From Euclidia mi (taxonomy: Eukaryota; Arthropoda; Insecta; Lepidoptera; Erebidae): DNA of 64,000 nucleotides. The position numbers were made by a program, and so were the translations under genes. The DNA lies in contig OX123205.2 in the NCBI GenBank assembly GCA_944739405.2, positions 34,802,475 to 34,866,474 of the forward strand, in the 5' to 3' direction. Shown one piece after another: positions 45,970 through 56,099 of the stretch (the stretch's first letter is position 1; the number at the start of each line of letters is the position of its first letter). The notes under the pieces are model-generated. The model saw only the letters and a program-made list of their open reading frames with translations, did not search any database and was not told where the DNA came from.

Positions 45970-46950
45970 GTCATAGAAGTCTTTAATTTTTCATACATTT
46001 TCTGATTTTAACATTTTTAATTACAGGAAAGTAATTTTGCCTCGGTTTCGCTCGCGTGGGAGTCGGGACAATAGCTAATATTCTGATGTATAAGCCATAT
46101 TACTGCAAAGTTTCATTAAAATCCTTCTTGCAGTTATTACGTGCAAGCCATTCTCACAAACATTCGAATTTATGCACCTAGTTTAATAATAGGGTTAGAA
46201 ATGTGTATGGACTATATGAATGACGTAATGATTTGTGTGTAGTGTGTTCAATACCCACGCAGGACAGCACTTTGTGATCCACCATTGCTATTCTTGTCTT
46301 ATAGTCATTTAGTTCAGTTGTTTGAATATTTGCAGAGACTTATTCCTACCATGGTGGTGACTTTTTACAACTAAATGCCTTGTTATTGCTAAATACAAAA
46401 GTTATTTTTCACATTTAAGCAACCACGTTGGCCAAGATGCATAGCATCAAAATAATCAAAGAATATTTAATATCATCGATAAAAAAGTTTTCAAAGTCCT
46501 TTGTTTAATTTACCTATACATTTTGCCGGTAACCGGAAATTGTATGAAGCTATTATCAGCATAATGATGTTATTAAATGATTACATCATGCAAATATTGC
46601 CGCTTTTGTTTAATTATTCATTTTAATGAATAGATTAAAATTTATATACACAGGGTTGCTTTTGTTAATTTTTAATTAGTAATTCTTGAAATTTGTTACG
46701 TTGCTGTTTTTAGTGTGAGTAGATAGGTATAAACAGAAAAGAGAAAAATCTTAGTCTGTGCCAGATAAGTCGAAACTCAGCTTAATTTTTGCATTGTGGG
46801 AATATTGAGTCCATAATTGGGACAGTTTATAAATAAGAATGATACTTTATCAGCTCATCTGGTATAAATTTGATGCCCTAAGTAAAGTTAAGTAAAGGTT
46901 TCCCTTGGCGTAAGTTTTCAAAAATCTTACAAATATGAGGTCACTAACAT
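45970..46950. other. AT-rich stretch, a Helitron-like scrap, no gene
   Basis: 46030-46160 has CTCGCGTGGGAGTCGGGAC and AAGTTTCATTAAAATCC, phrases of common insect repeats. Around 46215-46275 GTGTTCAATACCCACGC is B-box-like, hinting at an old SINE head. No coding domain. Confidence 0.4.
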
Positions 46951-46954
46951 ATTT

Positions 46955-47225
46955 AAGCAGCGATAGCCTAGTGGAAAAACCGATGGACTGCTACGCAGAG
47001 CGTCTCGAGCTCGAATTCACGGCGCGCACCAATGACTTTTCGATATTATGTGCGTATTAAATTATTAATTATCGCTTGCTTAGCGGTGAAGAAGGACATG
47101 TGAAGTCTACTAACCCGCACTAGGCCAGCGTGGTGGACTATGGCCTAACTCTTCTCATATTAGTAAGAAGAGGCCCGTGCCCAGCAGTGGGACAGTTTAT
47201 ATACAGGGCTAATGATGATGATGGT
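46955..47225 (+). repeat. tRNA-derived SINE, near full length
   Basis: It starts AGCAGCGATAGCCTAGTGG (A-box), then CTCGAGCTCGAATTCACGG (B-box) and GCGCACCAATGACTTTTCG. The body has AGGCCAGCGTGGTGGACTAT and the 3' end reads CCCAGCAGTGGGACAG, GGGCTAATGATGATGATGG. The (ATG)n tail and the GCCCAGCAGTGGGAC motif are shared by several minus-strand fragments in this window. RNA polymerase III transcription is inferred from the boxes. Confidence 0.8.
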
Positions 47226-47299
47226 GACTAAATTCTATGTTTGCAGATATGATTATTTTAGACAGTTAATTAATCATCGTCATCATCATCTTTGCGTTA

Positions 47300-47462
47300 T
47301 CTCGGACTCCAAATCTTCATCTTAGAACTCGAGATTAGCTTTTTAGTTTAACCAGATTAGACTAAATACTGGCTTTTCCAAAGAGCAGTCTAACTTCCGA
47401 AACCGAAAAGGATAGCAATTTTCCATGATTTCGACTCTCATAGAACTATGGATGCCAAGTGC
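47300..47462 (+). repeat. Dispersed repeat family A, diverged copy
   Basis: TCGGACTCCAAATC, AACCAGATTAGACTAAATAC, CAAAGAGCAGTCTAACTTCC and GATAGCAATTTTCCATG follow the family A order but with many changes. Confidence 0.4.
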
Positions 47463-47471
47463 GACGGCTTT

Positions 47472-47700
47472 ACATTATCATCATCAGCCCTTAACAGTCC
47501 ACTGCTGGACTAGGAAGGTCTCCTTTAAAAGGAGGAATTGGCCTATCATACTACGCTGGCCAAACGGGTTGTTATAGGGTTTGTATCAAGTTTTCCTTCT
47601 CTAACAGTGCTGTTCTCTGCATAATATGTTCCCTCTGGCTCTTATGACACCCATGGGATGATATGGGGTGATGACATTCCATATTGTCTTTACATGCTCT
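47472..47700 (-). repeat. SINE 3' half, minus strand
   Basis: Plus-strand text CATCATCAGCCC, CCACTGCTGGACTAGGAAGG, CTACGCTGGCCAAACGGGTT and GACACCCATGGGATGATATG parallels the fragment at 34900-35165. It is the reverse orientation of the (ATG)n-tailed SINE class. Confidence 0.55.
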
Positions 47701-47781
47701 CTCAAAAAGATGTAAGTTTTCGGACTGATCACCCATCTATAAATCTGACAAATAAAACGTGCTTAACATCTCATATCGATA

Positions 47782-48090
47782 AATAGGCTAGTTGACAAAA
47801 AAAATTATAAGTCCGTCCTTTAGATTATTCAAAAATAAGCTATGCGTATTTTTTTGTTTGTAAATTAAACCAAAACTGACCAAGATATAGCTCATTAAAG
47901 TTACGTATAACGTCACGCCGTGCTGCATTTTTTCGCACTAGATGACGTCAAACGTAACTTTAATGGGCTATATCTTTGTTATTTTTTATTTAATCGAAAA
48001 AAGAAAAAAATACGTGTCCAATATTTTTTTATAATCTAAAATACAGACTAAATAAAATGCAATTATTTTGACCCTGGAAACTAGCCTATT
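47782..48090. mobile_element. MITE with nested inverted repeats
   Basis: Termini AATAGGCTAGTT and AACTAGCCTATT are perfect 12-bp inverted copies. Internal arms GATATAGCTCATTAAAGTTA at 47884 and TAACTTTAATGGGCTATATC ending 47974 pair over 23 bp with one mismatch. In between, both sides carry CGTATTTTTTT and TTAGATTAT words in inverted order. The whole 309-bp unit is therefore a long diverged palindrome. The target-site duplication was not resolved. Confidence 0.7.
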
Positions 48091-48094
48091 AGTC

Positions 48095-49160
48095 TGGCAA
48101 ATTTCGCTATAGAACACTAAAAATGATTTAAAACAGGTATCTGGTTCATTATTTGGTGTCCAAAGTTAAAAAGCCAGCATTTTTGGCACGGAATTCTCGT
48201 CGGAACAGTATTTTGCCAGGCGCCAACATGGTTCTAAAAGTCCGTAATAAATATCGATTTGTGCACCCATTGGAAGGTATAAGTTTTGACTAGCTATTCG
48301 TAATGGATCGTAAAAGTGAAGCAACGTTCACAAAGGTCATAACTCGGATCGGGGGCTGCTTAGGTGTCATTCATAATAGAGTGCTACCGTGCTTCAGAGG
48401 ACGGTAGCGTGAAATTGAAACTACTACCATTTCCTTAATCGATCAAATCTAAAATCGAAGTAACAACACAACCAACAAATTTAATCGCTCCTCCCTCATA
48501 AAATATTGTTCATATTCTTCCCAACTGAAAGAGCTTAAAGGACGAACCCTGCTCTTGACAGGGTTAAGCAACCGTAATAATTTTAACGGAACTCAAACTT
48601 CTATGACTGAGTTGTCAAAGGATATATCTACTTATAAACTTACTTGAATTTCGGGCCAGTAGGCCGTAGTGGAATTTTGGACAATCCAAAGTGATAACTG
48701 GGGACGAAGTTTTAGAGAGCTCTAATTAAAATGGTTGTGAGGAAATGTTGAGTGTGCCATTATAAGTTGGTCTCTAGCATGCCGCCAGTGTTTGTAAAGT
48801 ACGTTAGTTTTATGAATATTGAAGCGGTATTGGTGCAAAGCAGCGCCGTGATTGAAGTTAATCAATACTTGGCTGCAAACACGATGACCATTTAAGTTAT
48901 AAGTTTGGCAGAATTTGCTTTGAAGTTCCTTTAAGAGGTACAAATGGTTTGATCATTATGCGAACGGTGGGATTACTGTAAAGGTTGTTGAGCAGTGGCA
49001 AGTCTCCTGTTTCGGAGACCCAATTACCCTCGATGACGCTGGGTAAATATTTTTTAAATGGGGTGTACAGTATGTTTTACTGTCCCACTGCATTGAGTAT
49101 GTGATGCATACTGTACAAAAATTGCACGGCCAGGGAAAGGCCATAGACAATCACTCTGAC
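48095..49160. other. Stretch without recognised gene
   Basis: The composition is more mixed than in the AT-rich flanks. An inverted pair GTACAGTAT (49065) and ATACTGTAC (49109) brackets a short segment. Frames of 60-73 codons have no domains. Confidence 0.4.
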
Positions 49161-49165
49161 AATTT

Positions 49166-49440
49166 TTTTTTTTAGTATTAGTCGGCAAACGAGCAGACGG
49201 ATCGCCTGATATTACGCAATTACCGCCGCCCATGGACAAAAACAACACCACAGGAGTCACAAGTGCGTTGCCACCTTTTGGGGTTGGGAAAAGGGATAGG
49301 ATAAGGAGTGGGATGAGGAAGAAGGAATAGGGATAGGGCCTCCGGCACTTTCACTCACCGAACGAAACGCAACAGTTTAGGTACTGTTACTTTACGTCGA
49401 TTTCCTGTGAGAGGGAAGTACTTCCCCGGTCGAGCCGGCC
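49166..49440 (+). repeat. Dispersed repeat family B, copy 2
   Basis: T-run, GTCGGCAAACGAGCAGACGG, CAATTACCGCCGCCCATGG, CACAGGAGTCACAAGTGCG, GGTTGGGAAAAGGGATAGG and TTTAGGTACTGTTACTTTA occur in the same order as at 7765-8030. Confidence 0.65.
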
Positions 49441-49444
49441 CATT

Positions 49445-50590
49445 CATGCTGAAATCAGCAAGGCTCTACTACCGTGAAATGCGGCTAGGCAGACTTCACA
49501 TGCCTTTCGAGAACATTATGTATCGTTGTGAGTGAACGAGATAACACGTAACAGCAAGTAACGTGGCTGAAGCAACGAAGTACAGCCAGAATGTATTATT
49601 TCGTAACCAATAAGCGTAGCCTAGGTATCTCCATATAAAGACTATTTACATCTACTTATATTTATTACGTCGTAAGAATTTCAGAGCGTTTCATCGAATA
49701 CACAACCTTGTTTACACCTCCATCCCATAAAATTAAACACTCCCTTTCAAGACTTGGGTGAAAGCACATCTCTTACGTACAACACATACATACAGTCCTA
49801 TTCAAGTAACAGTTTGTACAAAAACATTCGGCAAATCTATACAACGTATCACACAAATCAGACTCTTTTTGGTAACATGCCAATGTTGTATAGTAAACAT
49901 TTAGTTCGTAGTTTTTTCTGAGTAAATAAATACCAGTTAGTGAAGACCTACCGTAAGAAAAGGAAACTAAATATATATCAACTTATATTGGTAGTTACTA
50001 TTTGGATAAATGACCTTGAATTAGAACTCTTTGCGTGAACATTTTTGTTTAGCTAGCAAGGTCAAGTAAGAATGGTAAATTTTGTCATTCTTTTGAAAAA
50101 AACAGTTTATATAGACCTACCTGGACGTAAATTACTTTATTGACGCACGGGTCATACTAATTGGGCTATTCTGAGACTAGGTTATTGTACTTAGGCGGAA
50201 TTAAGAATAAGATTTTTGTAAGTCTTCATATCTTAAGGGTCTTTCACTTCGTGTTCAAGTATCCACTAAGTTATTCAATTAGTATGACAGTGAGTATATA
50301 ACTTTAAGTTACTTTTGGTAGGATGCCAAGTGATAGATTGAGAGTTTTCTGATGTTATAAATGTTAGTAGGTTTTGAATCTCACCTCTATATTTGATGCC
50401 AAATAGGTCAAATTTTAGTTAAGTTGATAACTTATGGTAAAAAAACTTGTAAAAGAATTTATGATTAAGGATGGAGTTAAAAAAAAGGTTTGAATGGGTA
50501 CTTATTTGATGCACAAATATACAGGGTGATTTGTAATTGCTCGTATTCCCTTTGGGAGGTGATTCTAGGGCCAAAATGTAGTATTTTTAC
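49445..50590. other. AT-rich stretch without recognised gene
   Basis: No element terminus or gene was seen. In particular there is no 5' LTR matching 53440-53996, which shows that the Gypsy element downstream is truncated. Confidence 0.5.
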
Positions 50591-50598
50591 CCCCTACA

Positions 50599-53400
50599 TG
50601 TGGAGGTCCAAAATGCACATCCACCAGCGACGCAGAGCTGATGCAGGTTGCAACCACCAGTCTGGCACTGAGAGAGGATGAAGGGTCGAAGCTGTCCCCT
50701 ACCCAAAGAGTGCAGCTCAACCAACTTATAATCAGCAGAGCCGAGCGCTTCGCCACCGAGGGTCCCCCGACAACCTATGCCACCCATCGCATTCGGGTTG
50801 ATGAGAAGCAGGAACCGACCGCTTCACCACCCTACAGAATGTCGCAAGGGTAGAATCAGTTGTTGGACGGTGAGCTTGAGAAGCTGTTGCAAGCTGATGT
50901 CATCGAGGAGTGCGAGTCGCCTTGGGCTGCTAATGTCGTCTTGGTTTCGAAGAAGGACGGAGGAGTCCGACTGTGCGTGGACTACATGACGACGCTCGAT
51001 CTTCACTCCGGATATTTTCAGGTGTGCGTCGCAGATGAGGATCGCGACAAGACAGCGTTCGTGACACCTTCCGGCTATAGGTTCAAGAGGATGCCGATGG
51101 GCTTACGCAACTCAGGTGCCACGTTTCAACGATTGATCGATCGTTTCAAATCGAACTTGAGCGTACCCGTTCGGGAATCAAGTTCAGACCAATCAGGTAG
51201 TAGACCTGTGACTATTCTGGGCTATTTAGATGATCTGATAATTCTGTCACAGACTTTTGACAGTCACATGGAGGACCTCGAAGCAGTTTTCGATAGACTC
51301 AAAAAGTTTAGCCTTCGAGTCAATCGCAAGAAAAGCTGTTTCGCCCGTGACTCTGTGAAGTTCCTTGGCCACATTATTGTTCCTGGTGGCCTGCATGTAG
51401 ACCCGGAGAAGACCTCGGCCATTGCTGACATGCCTACCCCCAAGAACGAGAGGCAGCTCAAGGGTTTCCTGGCAACATCCAGCTGGTTCCGGCGTTTCGT
51501 ACCGAACTACGCGACGGTTGCGAAACCTCTAACCGACCTTCTTAAGGAGAACAGCTCTTGGAAGTGGCATGACGAGCAGCGAGCGGCTTTTGAGAGCATT
51601 AAGAAACTCCTGGTCACCGCTCCTATTCTACGCCAAGCCGATGAATCCCTACCTTTCTCCCTCCGGACAGATAGCAGTGGCTACTGTCTTGGCGCAGTTT
51701 TGATGCAGGGGGAGGGACCTGATGAAAGACCCATAGAGTACGCCAGCCGCCTACTAGAGCCAGCTGAGCGCAAATATACCACCACCGAACGGGAGGCTCT
51801 GGCCGTAGTTTGGGCGGTGACGAAGTTCAGAGGGTACATCGAATCAGTATCGAGAGATCGGAAGTAGTGGTCAAGTCCGACCATCAGCCGTTGCGTTGGC
51901 TGATGAGCTTGAAGTCTCCCAGCGGTCGACTCGCCAGATGGGCATTGACTCTACAAGCCTATAACCTACAGATCCAGTATACTCCTGGAAAGGCGAACGT
52001 GATCGCTGATGCACTAAGCCGCCCCGCCTGTTGCAAGGAAACCCCAGGTGGTTGCGAGGTATGCTTAGTGGCTGTAGATGTTCCACACAAGACGCCTGAT
52101 GAGGTACGCGCCAACCAGCTGAAGGACCCTGAGCTGAAGAAGATCGTCGAGGATCTAGAGGCGACCGACGATCCCTTCAGGGGGAGGGACTGGTCAGAAA
52201 AAGGTTACCTGCTTTCTGATGGTGTTTTGTACAGGTGTGCTCCAGATTCTGACGACGCAGATTCTGCCTGCCTCGTGGTTCCTACTCACGAGAGAGAAGC
52301 CGTGCTCGTTGACTTCCACGACGCCCCCACTGCTGGTCACTTCGGTGCTGAGCGTACCTTGCAACGCATTAGAGCGCGATACTTCTGGCCAGGTATGAGA
52401 TCTTTTGTTACCGATTACGTCAAACGCTGTACCGCTTGTCAGAGATACAAGATTGACAACCGGAAGCCTGCAGGACTACTCCAGACTCCTGCAATGAATC
52501 GACGGTTTGAAGTAGTGTCTGTCGATCTGTTCGGCCCTTTACCTAGAACTTCGAAAGGTAACCGTTGGATTTTGATTCTAGAGGATACTTGCTCCCATTG
52601 GGTCGAGCTGTTCGCATTAGAGAGCGCCACCAGTGTAGAGTGCGCTGAGATACTGATAGCTGAAGTTTTCCTGAGATTCGGAGTCCCGCGTAGGATTATC
52701 AGCGATAACGGAGTTCAGTTCGTTGCTGAGGTGATGCAGCAGGTGTGTCATGTGATGGGTATCAAACAGTCCTTGACACCGCTGTATCACCCGGCAGCGA
52801 ACCCCGTGGAACGCAAATATCGCAATCTGAAGCCCCAACTGGCTATACTTGTTGGGAAGGACCACGCAACATGGGATGCTCACCTCGCAGCTATAAGGTT
52901 TGCCATGAATTCCGCTGTTACAGCGAGCACTGGATTTTTGCCTGCATACCTTACCTTCGGGAGGGAGTTGCGCGCGCCTTCGGACGTCGTTAGCGATATG
53001 AAGACCATTGTGGAGAACGACAATTTCGTTCATAACATCACTCCTTACCTGCGTAAGTTGTCTTCGGTGCTGCTGGACGCCAGAAACTGTGCAAAAGAAG
53101 TACGCAGATTAAGGCAGACGCGCGCCTCCTGACTACAAGGTAGGTGATCTTGTTCTATTAAAGACGCAAGGGTTGAATGATGTCAGGTCTGGGCAATCAG
53201 CCAAGTTCATACCACGGAGAGATGGACCCTATCGCGTACGTGAAGTGGTAAGTCCGACCACGTACCTGATAGAAGGGGTCACCAAAGGGGAACACGTTGG
53301 ACGGTATCACGTCTCTCACTTGACTCCCTTTATTGGCAATGTTGAAGCTCCGGTTAGAGGAAAACGCAAGCGCCGTCGTCCCCGTAGATACGATTGCTAG
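50599..53400 (+). pseudogene. Gypsy pol: RT, RNase H, integrase; several lesions
   Basis: RT: THRIRVDEKQEPTASPPYRM, TAG stop at 50851-50853, LLQADVIEECESPWAANVVL, LCVDY. The usual stretch of about 30 residues before TTLDLHSGYFQV is absent, an in-frame deletion near 50985. The catalytic YLDD is at 51223-51234. RNase H: FSLRTDSSGYCLGAVLMQ and YTTTEREALAVVWAVTKFRG, then a frame change near 51850 before VVVKSDHQPLRWL. Integrase: histidine/cysteine zinc-binding region (GHFGAERTLQR ... CTACQRY), SVDLFGPLPRTSKGN, RIISDNGVQF and NPVERKYRNLKPQLA (DDE core). After a frame change near 53130 comes DYKVGDLVLLKTQG and GRYHVSHLTPF. No env was seen. Non-functional. Confidence 0.88.
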
Positions 53401-53439
53401 CCCGAACGCGGGGGCGCTATGTTAGAACTAGAGGGGGAG

Positions 53440-53996
53440 TGTGTGACGTCGCGACAAGGTTATAGCGCGCCTACGCCGCTCACGCAAAGTTACACTACGC
53501 AAAGTTCGCTGGCTACACGGAGCTGGGCCTCTCCCGGTTCGCCGGGGGTCTCACCTGGCTCGTGCTGACCGCCCGGACGGCGTGAAGTGTGCACGGCCCT
53601 GTGAACAACACAATCGTTGTTGACGACGTCACTGTAGGGCATACAGCCCGCCCCAACTACCTGCCCCTTATTGAAGGGGCAGCGTCTAGACACCGCTGGA
53701 GAAGGGCACAGGCCCTGTACCAGCCTCCGCCAACCCTCTAGGGGGTTGCGTGAAGACCCGACTGAGCGCAACGCAAAGTTAAAGCGTCCTCCCCGCTACC
53801 TCGCGTCGCACGCGCCGCGGCGCCGGCAGTCGGCCCACCTCACTTAACCGATACGCGTCACGTGCGCGCCCGCTCTGCGCCGCCGTACCTATAACTCTAT
53901 TGTACTCTTGTGTTCATTGTAATTGTATCATCATATTATGTGAAAATACATTATATACTGTGCTGATTGTAATCACCGTGCCTCATTTACCTCGCA
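53440..53996 (+). repeat. 3' LTR of the Gypsy element
   Basis: It begins TGTGTGACGTCGCGAC directly after the polypurine tract and ends about CTCATTTACCTCGCA, obeying TG...CA. It is about 557 bp and GC-rich in its first two thirds. With no second LTR in the window the borders rest on these rules only. Confidence 0.6.
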
Positions 53997-54008
53997 CTGT
54001 GATTTCTT

Positions 54009-55292
54009 GAGCTTGTGTGAGGATAAACGGGGCATACACTGACTGGTTTACCATCGAGAAAGGCGTTAGACAGGGATGTGTAGCGTCGCCGTGGCGGTTT
54101 AACCTCTTCATGGACAGTTGTTTGCAAGATTTAAAACATAGTAACTGCGGATTAAGGATGAATGGGGTACTCGTCAAATGCCTCCTTTATGCTGATGATC
54201 AGGTAATACTTGCATCTTCAGCGGAGAAGTTGCAAGAGATGGTAACAATCATGCATAGTGCGTTAGAGAGGAAAGGAATGAAAGTGAATGTAAGTAAGAC
54301 GAAAGTTATGGTTTTTGAAAAGGAGGAATGCGTTACGGCTTGTAATGTTTTGATCGATGGACAGCGAGTGGAACAAGTGAATGAGTTTGTTTACTTAGGT
54401 ACGTTGCTTACAAGAGATGGTAAGAATGAAAAAGATATTGAAAGAAGAGTTAATGCAGGTAATAGTGTGAATGGAGCTCGTTTATGAACAGTCAAAACGT
54501 GTCCAAAAAGGCGCGTTTGTCTGTGCATAGAGGGGTGTTAGTTCCTACCCTTATGTATGGTAATGAAAGTTGGGTATGGCAGAAGAGACTTGAAAGTAGA
54601 ATAAATGCTGTAGAAATGAGAGCACTGAGAAGTATGTGTGGTGTGTCTTTGACCGACAGAGTAAATAATTGTGTGATATGAGAGTGGTGTGGGGTAAAAG
54701 AAGATGTAGTGACAAGCATCGAGAAAGGCATGTTAAGATGGTTTGGGCACATGGAGAGGATGGATGACGAAAGACTGACAAAGAAGATATATAAGGCAAG
54801 TGTGAATGGGACAGGACGAAGGGGAAGACCTAGGCGGACGTTCTCTGACCGGCAGGCCGATTCAGAATGTCACGACAAGTAATCGTACGATATGTCAAAT
54901 TATTGTCCTCGTCTTTTAGCCGCCTATCAGAGATATTTTGAACAAATCTTTATTGAATTCGGTTTATTTATTAATTTACTTCATACTGAATGCATAAAAT
55001 TGATAGGAAATGCGATAGTTTTGAATAAAAATGAGGTAGCCCGTTTGACAATTATCGGAATCGAATGTCAAATGAGATATCGAACGATTCTGAATCGCCC
55101 CCCAGATTGGAGACATCCTAAAAAAAATACAGGTCAGAAGTACCCTAAACAAAAGAGCATGCATGAGAAACTTGATGGGAGTGGATGAAGCAAGAGAGGT
55201 ATGTCAGGATCGTTGCAAATGGCGTTCCGTAGTCTCTGCCTACCCCTCCGGGAAACAGGCGTGAGTCTATGTATGTATGTATGTATGTATGA
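54009..55292 (+). pseudogene. LINE-A 3' fragment (RT palm to tail)
   Basis: It starts inside RT: SCVRINGAYTDWFTIEKGVR, QGCVASPWRFNLFMDSCLQD, then LLYADDQVILASS, VSKTKVMV and EFVYLGTLLTRDG. A frame change or stop lies near 54486, then VHRGVLVPTLMYGNESWVWQ, VEMRALRSMCGV, a TGA near 54680, and MLRWFGHMERMDDERLTKKI, GRRGRPRRTF. A diverged segment at 54870-55120 is not LINE-like and may be a later insertion. The LINE 3' part resumes around 55130 (KSMHEKLDG-like) and ends GTCTCTGCCTACCCCTCCGG, GAAACAGGCGTGAGTC and a TATG run. It is a different subfamily from 35185-38610. Confidence 0.82.
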
Positions 55293-55854
55293 TTACACAT
55301 ATGCCATACCGGTTAAAAACGGTCCCCACGTAGTTCAAAACTGCGCCGAGTGTTGTGGGTCCTCCACACGAGCTAACGATTGGTGTTATTTACAATTGGT
55401 TGTCGTATCTGGGTGCTCGTTGTGTACGTTGATTGAATGTTTGTATATTCTTCTGCGACACAACATTTATTCTTAGTGCGGGAGTTGCCGTATAAGTATT
55501 GATAAAAAAGTGTATGCACTTAATACTAAGTCAACATTACATGAATTTCCAAGAAGCTAGAAGCTTCGTATAAAAATATGCGGCTAATCATTCCGCGCCG
55601 TGCGGTAAAATGGAACATTTGTAACGCTACTTCAAGTGATACGGCATCAGTAATCATTATATACCATGAAGAAATTTTTAAATTTGATTTGGTGTGAACT
55701 TATAAACAAACTGTGACGTGAAGTGTTGATACCGGCCAAGAATCAAGCAATCCGCCGTCATATATTTGTTGGAAACTAAGCATTATACATATATACTCCA
55801 GAAACATTAATCACTTTTAGTATGATAATCAGAGCTGAATTCAAGTGAAATTAA

Positions 55855-56090
55855 ATATACATACATACATACATAGACTCACGCCTGTTTTCCCGAAAGG
55901 GTAGGCAGATACATATTAAACGCCCACTTTTCGCCAGTGTTTTGATCCCACGTAATAGGTGGCGAGCCTATTGCCGCTTATCGGGATATTTTGTTTGCTA
56001 GAGCCTCGTCCGTTGATCGGCAGGTGCACCACTTGCAGGTGAGGTTGGCTTGGGACCCTAAGTTCTTGGTGGGAACCCTATGCACCCATT
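55855..56090 (-). repeat. SINE with LINE-A-type tail, minus strand
   Basis: The plus strand starts with an ATAC run, then ATAGACTCACGCCTGTTTTC, CCGAAAGGGTAGGCAGA, TTAAACGCCCACTTTTCGCC and GGCGAGCCTATTGCCGC. This follows the SINE at 11617-11868. The tRNA-like head is not clear. Confidence 0.65.
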
Positions 56091-56099
56091 ACATATTAT

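Larger units (their letters stand above)
50596..53996 (+). mobile_element. Ty3/Gypsy LTR retrotransposon, 5'-truncated
   Basis: Pol is present from just before RT to integrase, followed by a purine-rich tract (AACTAGAGGGGGAGTG) and a GC-rich 3' LTR. Gag, protease and the 5' LTR are missing. The region is markedly more GC-rich than its surroundings. A LINE-A fragment abuts the LTR at about 54009, so the two insertions or deletions meet there. Confidence 0.88.

Noticed and set aside
53440..53996. Env gene or infectious retrovirus downstream of Gypsy pol
   Set aside because: The pol frame is followed directly by a polypurine tract and LTR; there is no third open frame.
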